Shown here: in pieces, positions 1-9,010 of the stretch | How positions within the stretch are numbered: the first letter of the stretch is position 1 | Layout of the letters: each line of letters starts with the position of its first letter | Origin: Rhizobium ruizarguesonis | Lineage (GTDB): Bacteria > Pseudomonadota > Alphaproteobacteria > Rhizobiales > Rhizobiaceae | Direction: 5' to 3' | Assembly: GCF_012349115.1 (NCBI RefSeq) | Contig: NZ_PQIG01000102.1 | Coordinates: forward strand, 1 to 52,329 | Length of the DNA stretch: 52,329 bases | Position numbers and translations under genes: made by a program | The notes under the pieces: model-generated | The model's input: only the letters and a program-made list of their open reading frames with translations | The model's database searches: none | Told to the model about the DNA's origin: nothing

Positions 1-20
1 CTGTTCTACATTATATAGTT

Positions 21-70
21 AGAGCATGATGTCGTCCGAAAACCGCTCACACTTTGCGGCATCATGCTCT
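21..70. repeat. Rhizobial intergenic palindrome, copy 1
   Basis: A perfect 11-bp inverted repeat (AGAGCATGATG at 21-31, CATCATGCTCT at 60-70) encloses a 28-nt centre. On the minus strand the centre contains GTGTGAGCGGTTTT (39-52), which recurs with one extra base in the element at 12983-13091. The element lies just past the stop of the leftward operon, so it may end or stabilise that transcript, although there is no T-run. Confidence 0.75.
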
Positions 71-77
71 AGCCCCG

Positions 78-2528
78 CTACGCCTTGATGCGCGCCATAT
101 CCGGATCGTAGAGCGGCGACAGCGATACCTTGCAGGGGATGCGTTCCCGCGCGACGTCAAGCTCATAGGCGCCGGAGAGGACGAAATCCTCGGTGACGCC
201 GTCGGGATTGCGGACGTAGCCGTAGCCGATCGGCTTGCCCAGCGTATAGCCGAAGCCGCCGCTCGACAGCCAGCCGACGCGCTTGCCGTCGCGATAGATC
301 GTTTCGCGGCCGAGCAGCACGGCATCCGCATCCTCCGGAATGAAGCAGGCGAGGCGTTTCTTCACCCCGCCCGCAAGCTGCCGTTCGATCGCCTCACGGC
401 CGCGGAACGGAATATTCTTCCGCATCTTCACCGCCCAGCCGAGACCGGCTTCAATAGGCGTATGGTCGGGACCGATATCCGACCCCCAGGCGCGATAACC
501 CTTTTCCAGGCGGCAGCTCTCAATGGCGCGGTAGCCGGCATTGAAGAGGCCGAGTTCACCGCCAGCGGCCATCAGCACGTCATAGACCGTGGTCGCATAT
601 TCAATGGGAATATGGAGTTCGTAGCCAAGCTCGCCGACATAGGTGATGCGCAGCGCCCGCACTGGGCAGCCTGCAATGCCGATGGTCCTGACCTTGCCGA
701 AGGGGAAGGCCGCATTCGAGACGTCGCTGCCCGTCACCTTTTCCAGCACGGCGCGGGAATTCGGTCCCATCAGCGACAGCACGGAATAGGCGGATGTGAC
801 GTCGACCAGCTCGGCATGCATCGCCGCCGGGATATTGCGTGCGATCCAGTCGAAGTCATGGGTGGCGAAGCCGGTACCGGTGACGATGTAATATTCGTTC
901 TCGGCGATGCGGGCGACCGTCACGTCGCATTCGATGCCGCCCTTGTCGTTCAGCATCTGCGTGTAGACAAGCGATCCCACCGGCCTTGCGACATCGTTGG
1001 CGGCGATCCAGGACAGCGCTGCCTCGGCATCCCTGCCCTTCAGCACGAATTTGGCAAAGGAGGTCTGGTCGAAGATAACGGCCGCTTCGCGCACGGCCTT
1101 GTGCTCGCGGCCGACGGCGTCGAACCAGTTCTGCCTGGTGTAGCTGTAGACATCCTTCGGCTCCTCGTTGGCGAAGAGATCGGCAAACCAGTTCGGCCGC
1201 TCCCAGCCGAGCTTTTCGCCGAAACAGGCGCCCTGCGCCTTCAGCCTGTCATAGAGCGGCGATTTACGGCAGGGGCGGCCGCTCGAATGTTCCTCGAACG
1301 GCCAGGCCATGGTGTAATGTTTGCCGTAGGCTTCGAGCGTGCGTGTCAGCACCCAGTCGGTATCGAAATGCGGACGTCCGAAACGGCGGATATCGACCGG
1401 CCAGAGATCATATGGCGGTTCGCCCTTCGTCACCCATTCGGCAAGCGCCATGCCGGCGCCACCGGCCGAGGCGATGCCGAAGGCGTTGAAACCGGCGCCG
1501 ACGAAGAAATTCTTCAGCTCCGGCGCCTCGCCGAGAATGAAGTTGCCATCCGGCGTGAAGCTTTCCGGGCCGTTCAGCAGCTGCTTGACGCCGACATTCT
1601 CCAGCGCCGGAACGCGGCCGAGCGCCTGTTCCATGATCTGCTCGAAATGGTCGAAATTGCTGTCGAGCAGCGTGTAATGGAAACCTTCGGGGATGCCGTT
1701 TGCCGCCCAAGGAATGGGGTTCGGCTCGTAGCCGCCCATGACGATGCCGCCGACCTCTTCCTTGTAATAGGTCAGGCGATCAGGATCGCGCAGCGTCGGC
1801 AAGTTGGATGGCACGCCGAAGGATTCGGTGATGATGTATTGATGCTCGACGGAGACCAGCGGCACGTTGACGCCGAAACGGGCGGCGAAGGGGCGCGTCC
1901 ATTGGCCGGCGCAGACGACGACGCGCTCGCATTCGATGCGCCCTTGCGCCGTGACGACGGCACGAATTCTCCCCTTGTCGATTTCGAGGTCGAGGACTTC
2001 GGTATCCTCGAAGATCGAAACGCCCGACATGCGGGCGCCCTTTGCCAGCGCCTGGGTGATGTCGGAGGGATTTGCCTGGCCGTCGGTCGGGAGGAAGGCG
2101 GCGCCGACGAGATCGTCTGTCGTCATCAGCGGCCAGAGATCGAAGGCTTCCTGCGGGGTCAGCAACTGCATTTCGAGGCCGAAGGACTGGGCGGTGGTCG
2201 CCTGGCGCCTGACCTCGGTCCAGCGTTCTTCGTTGCAGGCAAGACGCAGGCCGCCATTCATCTTCCAGCCGGTGCCGAGACCCGTTTCCGCCTCCAGCCG
2301 CTTGTAGAGATCGACGGAATAGCCGAGGAGCTGGGTGATGTTGGCGCTGGTGCGCAGCTGGCCGACGAGGCCGGCGGCGTGGAAGGTGGTGCCCGAGGTA
2401 AGCTTCTTGCGCTCCAGCAGCACGGTATCGGTCCAGCCGAGCTTGCCGAGATGATAGGCCGTCGAGCAGCCGATAATACCGCCGCCGATGACCACGGCTT
2501 TCGCCGTCTTCGGTAATTCCTTCGTCAT
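78..2528 (-). CDS. FAD-dependent oxidoreductase with GcvT domain (dimethylglycine/sarcosine dehydrogenase-like)
   Basis: 816 aa. The N-terminal half is a DAO-type flavoprotein: the dinucleotide motif GGGIIG is at residues 15-20, and GTTFHAAGL has His50 at the position where dimethylglycine and sarcosine dehydrogenases bind FAD covalently. The C-terminal half (about 430-816) is GcvT/aminomethyltransferase-like, which in the family binds tetrahydrofolate and accepts the one-carbon unit released by oxidative N-demethylation. Length and domain order match the family. The ATG follows directly on the TAA of the kinase gene (TAAATG), so it is the last gene of the seven-gene leftward operon. The sugar-type ABC transporter upstream makes simple dimethylglycine an uncertain substrate; another N-methyl or secondary amine compound is possible. 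Reaction class is well supported, substrate is not. Confidence 0.88.
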   Translation of the reverse strand: MTKELPKTAKAVVIGGGIIGCSTAYHLGKLGWTDTVLLERKKLTSGTTFHAAGLVGQLRTSANITQLLGYSVDLYKRLEAETGLGTGWKMNGGLRLACNEERWTEVRRQATTAQSFGLEMQLLTPQEAFDLWPLMTTDDLVGAAFLPTDGQANPSDITQALAKGARMSGVSIFEDTEVLDLEIDKGRIRAVVTAQGRIECERVVVCAGQWTRPFAARFGVNVPLVSVEHQYIITESFGVPSNLPTLRDPDRLTYYKEEVGGIVMGGYEPNPIPWAANGIPEGFHYTLLDSNFDHFEQIMEQALGRVPALENVGVKQLLNGPESFTPDGNFILGEAPELKNFFVGAGFNAFGIASAGGAGMALAEWVTKGEPPYDLWPVDIRRFGRPHFDTDWVLTRTLEAYGKHYTMAWPFEEHSSGRPCRKSPLYDRLKAQGACFGEKLGWERPNWFADLFANEEPKDVYSYTRQNWFDAVGREHKAVREAAVIFDQTSFAKFVLKGRDAEAALSWIAANDVARPVGSLVYTQMLNDKGGIECDVTVARIAENEYYIVTGTGFATHDFDWIARNIPAAMHAELVDVTSAYSVLSLMGPNSRAVLEKVTGSDVSNAAFPFGKVRTIGIAGCPVRALRITYVGELGYELHIPIEYATTVYDVLMAAGGELGLFNAGYRAIESCRLEKGYRAWGSDIGPDHTPIEAGLGWAVKMRKNIPFRGREAIERQLAGGVKKRLACFIPEDADAVLLGRETIYRDGKRVGWLSSGGFGYTLGKPIGYGYVRNPDGVTEDFVLSGAYELDVARERIPCKVSLSPLYDPDMARIKA

Positions 2529-3404
2529 TTAATGGTCCTGTTCAAAGGCTTGATAGGCGCGCTCGAAGCGCGCGAGATTTTCGGCCGTGTAGCCGGCGTA
2601 ATCGAAATCGATGGTGGAATGGATTTCCGAAATCATGCTCCAGAGCGTCTCGCGTAGCAGCGAGGCGCATTTCATCGCGGTATAGCGCCGGCTGAGATTA
2701 TCGGTCAGCGGCCGGTCGAAATAGGTCTCCAGCATCGTGCGCTCGGCCGCTTCCGAGAGTTCGTTGTTGGAGGCCAATCCGCCAAGATCGAAAAGTGGCG
2801 TGTTGAATCCGGCATAGTCCCAGTCGATCAGCCAGAGCCGTTTGCCGTCATCGAGAAAGTTGGCGGCCAGCAGGTCGTTGTGGCCGAAGGCGATCTCGAA
2901 AGGCCCTGCCGCTTCCTCCAGTACCTCAGCCCGGCCGAGGAGGACCGGCAACAGAGGAAGATAAGCGCTTTCCGACGCCTTCAGATTGGCGGCGTAGTCG
3001 CGGATGACGTGGAAGACCCAGAAGATCATAGCCTGGCCGCGGAAATGCCGGGCAATGTCGCGATGGCAGGCGCGGACCAGCGGCACGACCTGGGCCAACA
3101 TTTGCGGCGTCCTGATATCTTCCGGCGAAAGCGCTCTCGCCTCGATATATTCGAGCACCAGGACGCCCGGCGAATGGTGGATGACCGCCGGTGAAATGCC
3201 GGCTGCATGGGCGGCACGGCTTGCGGCAAGCTCGTTCTGCCGGTTGATGTGATGGATCGGAATATCGGTGCCGAGCCTGACCACGCAGCGCGCGACGGCA
3301 TCGCTGACCAGATAATTCCTGTTGGTGATGCCGCCTGCTATCGGCGAGATTTCGATCGGGCCCTGCCAGATGCGAAGCGCATGAATCCTATCTTCAGGCG
3401 TCAT
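2529..3404 (-). CDS. APH/choline-kinase-fold phosphotransferase
   Basis: 291 aa. The kinase-like fold is shown by the catalytic loop GHNDLLAANF (HxDxxxxN, Brenner motif) followed by the metal-binding IDWDYAG. Family members phosphorylate small hydroxylated molecules such as choline, ethanolamine, aminoglycosides or thiamine. The N-terminus (GGITNRNYLV) matches the nucleotide-binding loop of choline/ethanolamine kinase-like proteins. It abuts the flavoprotein gene with no spacer, so the two are probably translated together. I infer that it phosphorylates the imported substrate or an intermediate. Choline kinase itself is the nearest label, but the target cannot be fixed from sequence. Confidence 0.82.
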   Translation of the reverse strand: MTPEDRIHALRIWQGPIEISPIAGGITNRNYLVSDAVARCVVRLGTDIPIHHINRQNELAASRAAHAAGISPAVIHHSPGVLVLEYIEARALSPEDIRTPQMLAQVVPLVRACHRDIARHFRGQAMIFWVFHVIRDYAANLKASESAYLPLLPVLLGRAEVLEEAAGPFEIAFGHNDLLAANFLDDGKRLWLIDWDYAGFNTPLFDLGGLASNNELSEAAERTMLETYFDRPLTDNLSRRYTAMKCASLLRETLWSMISEIHSTIDFDYAGYTAENLARFERAYQAFEQDH

Positions 3405-3474
3405 GCTTGATCCCCCTGCGGCCCCTCCCGAAATGATGGGCCAGAGGAGGATCTGATGTCAAGCAGCGGCGCGC

Positions 3475-4551
3475 TTAGATCGTCTTGCCGGCGGCATCGA
3501 AGACGTGGCAGCGGGCCGGATCGAAGGAAGCCTTCACATTGGCGCCGCGCTCCACCTTCTGCTGCCCGTCAAGCGCGATGGTCAGGAGCTGGTTATCCGG
3601 CGTGGTCGTGTAGAGCATGGTGGCGCCGCCGAGATTTTCGACGAGATCGACGTTGACGGTCGAGAGCGTGATGGCGCCATCGGCCAGCGAAAGATGCTCG
3701 GGACGGATGCCGAAGGTGACCTCCTCTCCCGCCCCGCCTTTCAGCCGGCGTGGCAGGCGGACGGAATTACCGCAGACATGGATGCTGGTTTCGGTCTCGC
3801 CGACCTGCTCGATGCGGGCCTTCAGGAAATTCATCTTCGGGCTGCCGATGAAGCCGGCGACGAAGCGGTTGGCCGGGTTGTTGTAGAGATCGAGCGGGGC
3901 GCCGACCTGCTCGATACGGCCGGAATTCAACACCACGATCTTGTCCGCCATCGTCATGGCTTCGACCTGGTCATGGGTGACATAGATCATCGTATTGCCG
4001 AGGCTGCGGTGCAGGCGGGAGATCTCGACGCGCATCTGCACGCGCAGTTCGGCATCGAGATTCGACAGCGGTTCGTCGAACAGGAAGATCCGTGGCTCGC
4101 GCACGATGGCTCGGCCGATCGCGACACGCTGGCGCTGGCCGCCGGAGAGCGCCTTCGGCTTGCGCTCCAGCAGCTTCTCGATCTGCAATATCTCGGCGGC
4201 GCGCTTCACCTTCGGCTGGATATCGGCCTTCTTGTAACCCGCCGTCTCCAGGCCGAAGGCGAGGTTTTTATAGACCGACATATGGGGATAGAGCGCGTAG
4301 GACTGGAACACCATGGCGATGCCGCGCTTGGCAGGCGCCACCTCGTTCATACGTTCGTTGTCGAGCAACAGCCCGCCACCGGTGATCTCCTCAAGACCGG
4401 CGATCATGCGCAGCAGGGTCGATTTTCCGCAGCCCGAGGGGCCGACGAAAACGACGAATTCGCCGGGATCGATCGTCAGGTCGATGCCATGGATCACATC
4501 CAGCGAGCCGTAGCGCTTCTCGACCTTCTGAAGAACGACACTGGTTGCCAT
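3475..4551 (-). CDS. ABC transporter ATPase, carbohydrate (MalK/UgpC) type
   Basis: 358 aa. Walker A (GPSGCGKST), Q-loop, signature LSGGQRQRVAIGRA and Walker B with FLFDEPLSNLD are all intact. The C-terminal about 120 residues form the OB/TOBE regulatory domain typical of CUT1 sugar importers. The chosen ATG (MATSVVLQ) begins the conserved region; the upstream in-frame extension is the shadow of the neighbouring dehydrogenase. It supplies energy to the two permeases at 5681-7520. The dehydrogenase gene inserted between permeases and ATPase ties that enzyme to the imported compound. Confidence 0.93.
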   Translation of the reverse strand: MATSVVLQKVEKRYGSLDVIHGIDLTIDPGEFVVFVGPSGCGKSTLLRMIAGLEEITGGGLLLDNERMNEVAPAKRGIAMVFQSYALYPHMSVYKNLAFGLETAGYKKADIQPKVKRAAEILQIEKLLERKPKALSGGQRQRVAIGRAIVREPRIFLFDEPLSNLDAELRVQMRVEISRLHRSLGNTMIYVTHDQVEAMTMADKIVVLNSGRIEQVGAPLDLYNNPANRFVAGFIGSPKMNFLKARIEQVGETETSIHVCGNSVRLPRRLKGGAGEEVTFGIRPEHLSLADGAITLSTVNVDLVENLGGATMLYTTTPDNQLLTIALDGQQKVERGANVKASFDPARCHVFDAAGKTI

Positions 4552-4583
4552 CTTCTCAAAACCCTCTCTTTTTATTTTGTCGG

Positions 4584-5657
4584 TTACTTCGTTCTTGCGC
4601 GCCAATCGGCGTATTTCGGGCTGTCGGGACCGACCGGCAACGGCACTTCGGCGCCGCTGTCGGAAGACTGGTAGATGGCGGTGACGAGTTCCAGCGCGCG
4701 GCGGGCGTCCTTTGTCGTCACCGGCAACGGCGCATGGCCGCTGAGGAAAGCGTGGAACTGGCCCATCTGGGTGGTGAAACGCGGCGCGACCGGCTGCCAA
4801 TCGCCAATCACCCCGTCGATCTGCTCCTGCACGTCGTCATTTGCGGCGATGATCTTCCAGGGGTCCTTGCCGGGTGTATAGGGCTCGTGACTGCTCTCGA
4901 AAGTAACGTTCTCGAAGTGCAGCCTGAGCCGGCTAATCTGTTCCTGCGAACCAAGCGTGCAGGACAGCGAGACAAAGGCGCCGCTTTCCATCAGCAGGCT
5001 GGCAGAGGCACAATCCTCGACCTCGATATCGTTGACGCGGGTGGCGACGCGGCCGAAGACCCTGGCCGCCGGACCCATCAGATGCATCAGCATGTCGTGC
5101 AGGTGCAGTGCATGGGTGACCAGCACGCCGCCGAGTTCCGTCGCCCATTTGCCGCGCCAAGGCACGGCGTAATATTCCGGCTTGCGCAGCCAGAAGGTTT
5201 CGACCGAAGCGGTATAGGGCTTGCCGGCAATACCGGCGTCGATGATCCGCTTGGCCTTCTGAATGCCGTCGCCGTAACGGTACTGGAAGATCGGCATCAG
5301 CACGCCTTTGGCGGTCTTTTCCGCTTCCATGATGGTATCGACGGCGGCAAGCGAGCCCGTCAGCGGCTTTTCGCAGACGACATGTTTACCGGCGGCAAGT
5401 GCTGCAACCACCTGTTCCAGATGGATGCCGGGCGGCGTGCAGATATCGATGATATCGATCGTGTCGTCGGCGAGCAGTTCCGCAAAAGAGGTGGTGCGCC
5501 GTTCGATGCCGAACTCGTCGCCGACCGCGGCCATGCGCTGTTCGTTCAGGTCGCAGATCGCCACGACCTTGAACTTGTCGGAATGCGGCAGGTAACCCTC
5601 GACGATGTGGGAGCGGCCGATACCGCAGCCGACGATCGCGACCGTCCTGATGCTCAT
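4584..5657 (-). CDS. Gfo/Idh/MocA family oxidoreductase
   Basis: 357 aa. The N-terminal Rossmann domain (VAIVGCGIGRSH near residue 5) and the CEKPLTGS motif, with the lysine that takes part in catalysis in this family, are clear; the C-terminal half is the alpha/beta substrate domain. These enzymes oxidise or reduce sugars, inositols and sugar acids with NAD(P). The ATG at 5657 is preceded by GGGAAAGAG, 23 bp after the upstream permease stop; the longer in-frame ORF merely overlaps the permease. It sits inside the ABC operon and probably acts on the imported substrate. Two further family members lie at 9820 and 13139. Confidence 0.9.
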   Translation of the reverse strand: MSIRTVAIVGCGIGRSHIVEGYLPHSDKFKVVAICDLNEQRMAAVGDEFGIERRTTSFAELLADDTIDIIDICTPPGIHLEQVVAALAAGKHVVCEKPLTGSLAAVDTIMEAEKTAKGVLMPIFQYRYGDGIQKAKRIIDAGIAGKPYTASVETFWLRKPEYYAVPWRGKWATELGGVLVTHALHLHDMLMHLMGPAARVFGRVATRVNDIEVEDCASASLLMESGAFVSLSCTLGSQEQISRLRLHFENVTFESSHEPYTPGKDPWKIIAANDDVQEQIDGVIGDWQPVAPRFTTQMGQFHAFLSGHAPLPVTTKDARRALELVTAIYQSSDSGAEVPLPVGPDSPKYADWRARTK

Positions 5658-5680
5658 GTCGCTCTTTCCCGTTATCGCCA

Positions 5681-6568
5681 TCAACGTTTCATGCCCGTCG
5701 TGGCGATGCCCTCGATCAGCAGGCGCTGGAAGAACAGGAAGAAGAAGAAGACCGGTACGAGCGTCAGGGTCGACATGGCGAACAAACCGCCCCAATCCGA
5801 CGCGCTGGTGGAATCCACGAAAGTGCGCAGGCCGAGCTGGATCGTGTAGGTGTTCATATCGTTCAGGTAGATTAGCGGACCGAAGAAATCGTCCCAGGTC
5901 CAGATGAAGGAGAAAATGGCGGCCGTTGCCAAAACCGGCAGCGACAGCGGCAGCATGATCTTCCAATAGATGCGCCAGGCGCTGCAGCCATCCATCATCG
6001 CCGCCTCGTCCAATTCGCGCGGAATGCCGCGGAAGAACTGCACCATCAGGAAGATGAAGAAGGCATCGCTTGCCAGGAACTTCGGCACGACAAGCGGCAG
6101 GATGGTGTTGACCCAGCCGAGATCGAGAAAGAGCACATATTGCGGGATCAGCGTCACGTGATAGGGGATCATCAGCGTGCCGAGCATGATCGCGAACCAG
6201 AAATTCCGGCCGGCAAAACGCAGCCGCGCAAAGGCGAAAGCCGTCAGCGAACAGGCGATGACATTGCCCGTCACCACCAGCAGCGAGATGACCAGCGAAT
6301 TCCAGAAGAACCGGCCGAAGCTGACATCAAGGCCGACCCAACCGCGCGCATAGGAGGAGAAATCGATCGACGACGGGATGAGCGATGTCGACGAGAAGAT
6401 CTCGTTTTCCGGCCTCACCGATGCAGAAACCATCCACAACAGCGGATAGAGCATGAGGAGCGAAGCGGCGATCAGCAGGGCGTGGATGATGAGCGACGCC
6501 GGCAGGCTGCGTTTGGTGATGTCGGATGGCGGCCTGGCCGCGGTGACGGAAGCGGTCATCTCAGTCAT
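5681..6568 (-). CDS. ABC transporter permease, MalG type
   Basis: 295 aa inner-membrane protein with six predicted helices, the first near residues 28-48. The EAA loop that docks on the ATPase is visible as DEAAMMDGCSAWRIYWKI followed by LP. The start overlaps the other permease gene by 8 bp, indicating translational coupling. It forms the heterodimeric channel with the product of 6561-7520. Confidence 0.92.
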   Translation of the reverse strand: MTEMTASVTAARPPSDITKRSLPASLIIHALLIAASLLMLYPLLWMVSASVRPENEIFSSTSLIPSSIDFSSYARGWVGLDVSFGRFFWNSLVISLLVVTGNVIACSLTAFAFARLRFAGRNFWFAIMLGTLMIPYHVTLIPQYVLFLDLGWVNTILPLVVPKFLASDAFFIFLMVQFFRGIPRELDEAAMMDGCSAWRIYWKIMLPLSLPVLATAAIFSFIWTWDDFFGPLIYLNDMNTYTIQLGLRTFVDSTSASDWGGLFAMSTLTLVPVFFFFLFFQRLLIEGIATTGMKR

Positions 6569-7520
6569 CGTAGTGCACCCAATAACGCGAGGTCAGGAAG
6601 GAGAAGGCGGTGAAGATCGCGATGATCACCACCAGGATCCAGGCGAGCGCCGAGGCATAGCCCATGCGGAAATTGCCGAAGGCTTCCTGATAGAGGTAGA
6701 GCGTGTAGAACAGCGTTGAGTTGATCGGACCGCCGGTGCCGCCTGATATGATGAAGGCCGGCGTGAAGGCCTTGAACGCATCAATCGTCTGGACGACGGC
6801 ATTGAAAAAGATCACCGGCGTCAGAAGCGGCAGCGTGATCTTGTAGAATTGCCGGAACTTGGAAGCGCCGTCGAGGCTCGCGGCCTCATACATATCCTGC
6901 GGGATCTGGCGCAGGCCGGCCAGGAAAATAATCATCGGTGAGCCGAACTGCCAGACGGACAGCGCCACCAGCGTATAGATCGAATAGTTCGGATGCGAGA
7001 TCCAGCTCGGACCTTCGATACCGAAATACGAAAGCGCGGCATTGACGAGGCCATCGCTGGCGAAAAGCTGGCGCCAGAGCACGGCAATCGCCACGCTGCC
7101 GCCCAGCAGTGACGGCAGATAGAAGATGGCACGATAGACCGACAGCCCGCGCAGGCCGCGGTTCAGCGCCATGGCAACCAGCAATGCGAAGGTCAGCTTG
7201 AACGGCACCGAGAAGACGACATAGGTCAGGGTGACATGCATGGCGGCCGAGAATTTCGGATCCGCCGTGGCGATGCGCACGTAATTCGCCATTCCCACCC
7301 ACCGCGGCGACTGAAGCATGTCGAAGTCGGTGAACGAGAGGTAGAGCGAAATCAGGGCCGGCCCGAGCGTCAGCCCGAAAAAGCCGATGAGCCATGGAAG
7401 AAGGAAGAGATAGCCGGGAGCATTGGCATTCCAGAGACGCTTGAAGCGTCCTTCGGCCACGGCCCTCTGATATCTTTCCACATTGATGGCCCCTGCGGGC
7501 GTGCGCATCGCATTGCTCAT
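6561..7520 (-). CDS. ABC transporter permease, MalF/UgpA type
   Basis: 319 aa. A cytoplasmic N-terminus of about 35 residues is followed by six membrane segments; the EAA loop reads YEAASLDGASKFRQFYKITLP. Family members import mono- and oligosaccharides or glycerophosphodiesters. It starts 6 bp after the binding-protein gene. No periplasmic insertion like that of E. coli MalF is seen, in line with the UgpA/LacF-type subgroup. Confidence 0.92.
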   Translation of the reverse strand: MSNAMRTPAGAINVERYQRAVAEGRFKRLWNANAPGYLFLLPWLIGFFGLTLGPALISLYLSFTDFDMLQSPRWVGMANYVRIATADPKFSAAMHVTLTYVVFSVPFKLTFALLVAMALNRGLRGLSVYRAIFYLPSLLGGSVAIAVLWRQLFASDGLVNAALSYFGIEGPSWISHPNYSIYTLVALSVWQFGSPMIIFLAGLRQIPQDMYEAASLDGASKFRQFYKITLPLLTPVIFFNAVVQTIDAFKAFTPAFIISGGTGGPINSTLFYTLYLYQEAFGNFRMGYASALAWILVVIIAIFTAFSFLTSRYWVHYDD

Positions 7521-7526
7521 ACGGGA

Positions 7527-8813
7527 TCAGCCTCGTGCGAGAATCTGCGTGATTTCAGCGACAAGCTGTTTGCCGCCGTCGGAGGGAGACAGCTGTCCGA
7601 AGCCGACCTGTTCGGCGATGTTGCGTAACATCAGCTCACCTTCACCGGCGCCGGCCGGCGGCGGCGGCGGCAATTTGCCGGCGAGATCACCGAGGCCGCT
7701 GACATAGGCCAGCGCAATCTTGCCGTTCTCATCAAGCTTCGCCGCGACGACCTCGCGCATGGCGCTCGATTCCGGAATGCCGCGTTCGACATCCAGAAGC
7801 AGCGCTGCCTCGGGGTTCTTGACGAAGAAGTTGACGTAGTCCACGGCCAGGTCCACGGCTTTCGACTGGGCGGAGACCGAGAAGAACATCGAAGGCTTGC
7901 GATAGTGGCCGCCCTTCGATTCCGGCTTAATGCGCATGTAGTTGGTCAGCGCCAGCTTGTCCTTGTTCATTGCCTGATAGGCGACGAACTGGTTGGAATG
8001 GGCAAAACCGGCGGCCGACTTGCCGAGCGAAACCGTGTTGGTGTCGATATCGTTCTTGTCGAGAGCCTGGACATCGGCAGGAACACAGGCCCCGGCCGCA
8101 CGGAACTTGGCCCACATGTCGTACCATTCGGAGGCATCGTCCACGTCGAAGGCGATCTTACCGTCGGCGGTATAAAGCGCCTTGCCGCGCTGACGCAGCC
8201 AGTTTTCGAACAGCGGTTCGCCGCCGCTGCCGTCGGCCAAACCGAACATGCCCTTGCGTTTGCCTGCCTTGGTGATCTCCGCACCCATGCGAGCGAACTC
8301 TTCCCAGGTGGTCGCCTGGGTCGGCAGATCGACGCCGGCCTCCTTGAAGGCGGTGGTGTTCAGGACCGTAGCCGCCGAATTCGCGCCCAGGCTGACGCCA
8401 TAGAGATGACCGTCGACGCTGCCGCCCTCGATCTGCGCCTTGTCGAAATCGTCGAGGTTGAGCTTGGCCGGCATATAGGATTCGAGCGGGGCGAGCGCGC
8501 CGCGCCGCGCATATTGGACGATATAGCGATAATCCATCTGGATGACGTCGGGCGCGTTGCGGCCGGCGACCTGGGTCGCAAGGCGCGGCCAGTAGTCGCC
8601 CCAGCCGAGGAATTCGCCGGTGACCGAGGTGCCCGGCTTCTTCGACTGATAGAGCTGCGACACCTTGTTGGTGCGATCCGCACGCGGCTGCGAGCCCCAC
8701 CACAGGAGACGCAAGCGCGTTTCCTGTGCCAAAGCGCTGGTTCCCAGCGCCGAGAGCGAGAGAAGCGTGGCGCCTCCCGCGACGAAATTACGTCTGCTTA
8801 CACGGAATGTCAT
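7527..8813 (-). CDS. ABC transporter sugar-binding protein (family 1), probable Tat substrate
   Basis: 428 aa. The N-terminus SRRNFVAGG plus a hydrophobic stretch ending ALAQE looks like a twin-arginine signal peptide. The mature part (LRLLWWGSQPRADRT...) is a cluster-B extracellular solute-binding protein. It is the first gene of the leftward operon and delivers substrate to the permeases that follow. An orphan paralog of exactly the same length lies at 18491-19777 and shares WWGS, LYQSK and YW-LATQ-AGR motifs. The promoter upstream carries a probable TetR operator at 8876-8891. Confidence 0.92.
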   Translation of the reverse strand: MTFRVSRRNFVAGGATLLSLSALGTSALAQETRLRLLWWGSQPRADRTNKVSQLYQSKKPGTSVTGEFLGWGDYWPRLATQVAGRNAPDVIQMDYRYIVQYARRGALAPLESYMPAKLNLDDFDKAQIEGGSVDGHLYGVSLGANSAATVLNTTAFKEAGVDLPTQATTWEEFARMGAEITKAGKRKGMFGLADGSGGEPLFENWLRQRGKALYTADGKIAFDVDDASEWYDMWAKFRAAGACVPADVQALDKNDIDTNTVSLGKSAAGFAHSNQFVAYQAMNKDKLALTNYMRIKPESKGGHYRKPSMFFSVSAQSKAVDLAVDYVNFFVKNPEAALLLDVERGIPESSAMREVVAAKLDENGKIALAYVSGLGDLAGKLPPPPPAGAGEGELMLRNIAEQVGFGQLSPSDGGKQLVAEITQILARG

Positions 8814-8875
8814 TTCTTTCCTCCTCCAAAGGGAAGCGCCTCCACACGCTTCCGAACCTAGTTACCCTTGCATAA

Positions 8876-8891
8876 ATAACTAATTGGTTAC
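8876..8891. promoter_or_regulatory. Probable TetR operator, site 1 (divergent promoter)
   Basis: ATAACTAATTGGTTAC reads GTAACCAATTAGTTAT on the other strand: two 6-bp arms around a 4-bp centre. It matches site 2 at 9742-9757 in arm sequence and spacing. It lies 63 bp before the binding-protein ATG and about 120 bp before the TetR gene, so one site could control both directions. An extra half-site (AGTTAC) occurs at 8860-8865. Confidence 0.65.
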
Positions 8892-9010
8892 AAGCTACGG
8901 GCAAAGCGGCGAGCGTGTCAAGCGGTGTCGCTCGCGGGGCTTTCAAATTCGGTTTTTACAATTTCGCACCGAAGGCTTATGAGCGCAACATGTGAGACGG
9001 AGGTGGAGAG

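Noticed and set aside
54..2516. Long open frame (820 codons) on the plus strand opposite the flavoprotein gene
   Set aside because: It mirrors a complete flavoprotein/GcvT gene with covalent-FAD motif on the minus strand; its own translation is Arg/Asp/Gly-rich with no domain.
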